DNA of 12,834 nt from positions 1-12,834 of the forward strand of contig JAJYTJ010000110.1 in assembly GCA_021793115.1 (NCBI GenBank). Reading direction: 5' to 3'. The stretch is from Actinomycetes bacterium (GTDB lineage: Bacteria > Actinomycetota > Actinomycetes > Actinomycetales > Cellulomonadaceae). This document shows positions 12,821 to 12,834 of this stretch, one piece after another (position 1 is the stretch's first letter; each line of letters starts with the position of its first letter). The notes beneath the pieces are model-generated. The model saw only the letters and a list, made by a program, of their open reading frames with translations, made no database searches and had not been told where the DNA came from. A program made the translations under genes and the position numbers.

Positions 12821-12834
12821 CTGGAGTCACCCGG

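Noticed and set aside
12534..12830. 98-residue minus-strand frame at the window end (RRSPRRSPRRS)
   Set aside because: It reads through the 10/12-bp repeat and the antisense of nrdG; low complexity, no family signal.
1..12834. tRNA, rRNA, insertion sequence, integrase or attachment site
   Set aside because: I found no transposase or integrase motifs, terminal inverted repeats with target duplications, or tRNA-like cloverleaf sequence.

Overview
This is a very GC-rich window with many GTG starts, overlapping GTGA stop/start junctions and no phage or transposon genes. The gene content points to a high-GC actinobacterium: a reduced Tad-like pilus cluster next to a DEAH helicase (the order known from Mycobacterium Rv3654c-Rv3658c and the nearby Rv3649), a methyl-accepting chemotaxis protein, a PxpA/PxpB-C 5-oxoprolinase and an anaerobic class III ribonucleotide reductase. 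A motile, facultatively anaerobic member of the Cellulomonadaceae or a close relative is my inference. No 16S or other taxonomic marker is present.

Layout. Positions 1-2465 (+) hold the distal half of a Tad-like operon: a possible 3' end of tadA, then tadB-like, tadC-like, a DUF4244 pilin-like peptide, TadE and a second TadE-like protein (Rv3654c type). Four of its gene junctions are the same 4-base GTGA overlap. Positions 2554-4944 (-) encode a convergent DEAH-box helicase with a C-terminal DUF1998 cysteine cluster (Hrq1/MrfA/SftH type). Positions 5162-6778 (-) encode a two-TM chemoreceptor. A divergent intergenic region with a perfect 20-bp palindrome separates it from pxpA (6914-7705, +) and a fused pxpB-pxpC gene (7717-9669, +), which together should convert 5-oxoproline to glutamate. 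A 377-bp spacer holds 36-bp tandem repeats and then a pair of NrdR boxes exactly 32 bp apart, followed by nrdD (10047-11918) and nrdG (11921-12643), the anaerobic ribonucleotide reductase and its radical-SAM activase. The window ends in another tandem-repeat tract.

How the genes work together. The Tad genes should build an envelope pilus or secretion apparatus, the helicase is probably a DNA-repair enzyme, PxpABC salvages a metabolite, and NrdDG supplies dNTPs without oxygen under NrdR control. These are ordinary systems, and I do not see a convincing new multigene system. The unusual layer is the repeat content. There is a 13-unit, 15-bp in-frame minisatellite inside tadC, tetrapeptide and heptapeptide repeats inside the PxpB-C fusion, and a different short tandem repeat (7-bp, 7/32-bp, 36-bp, 10/12-bp) after the last gene of each transcription unit whose end is visible. 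The best regulatory signals are the NrdR boxes and the palindrome before pxpA.
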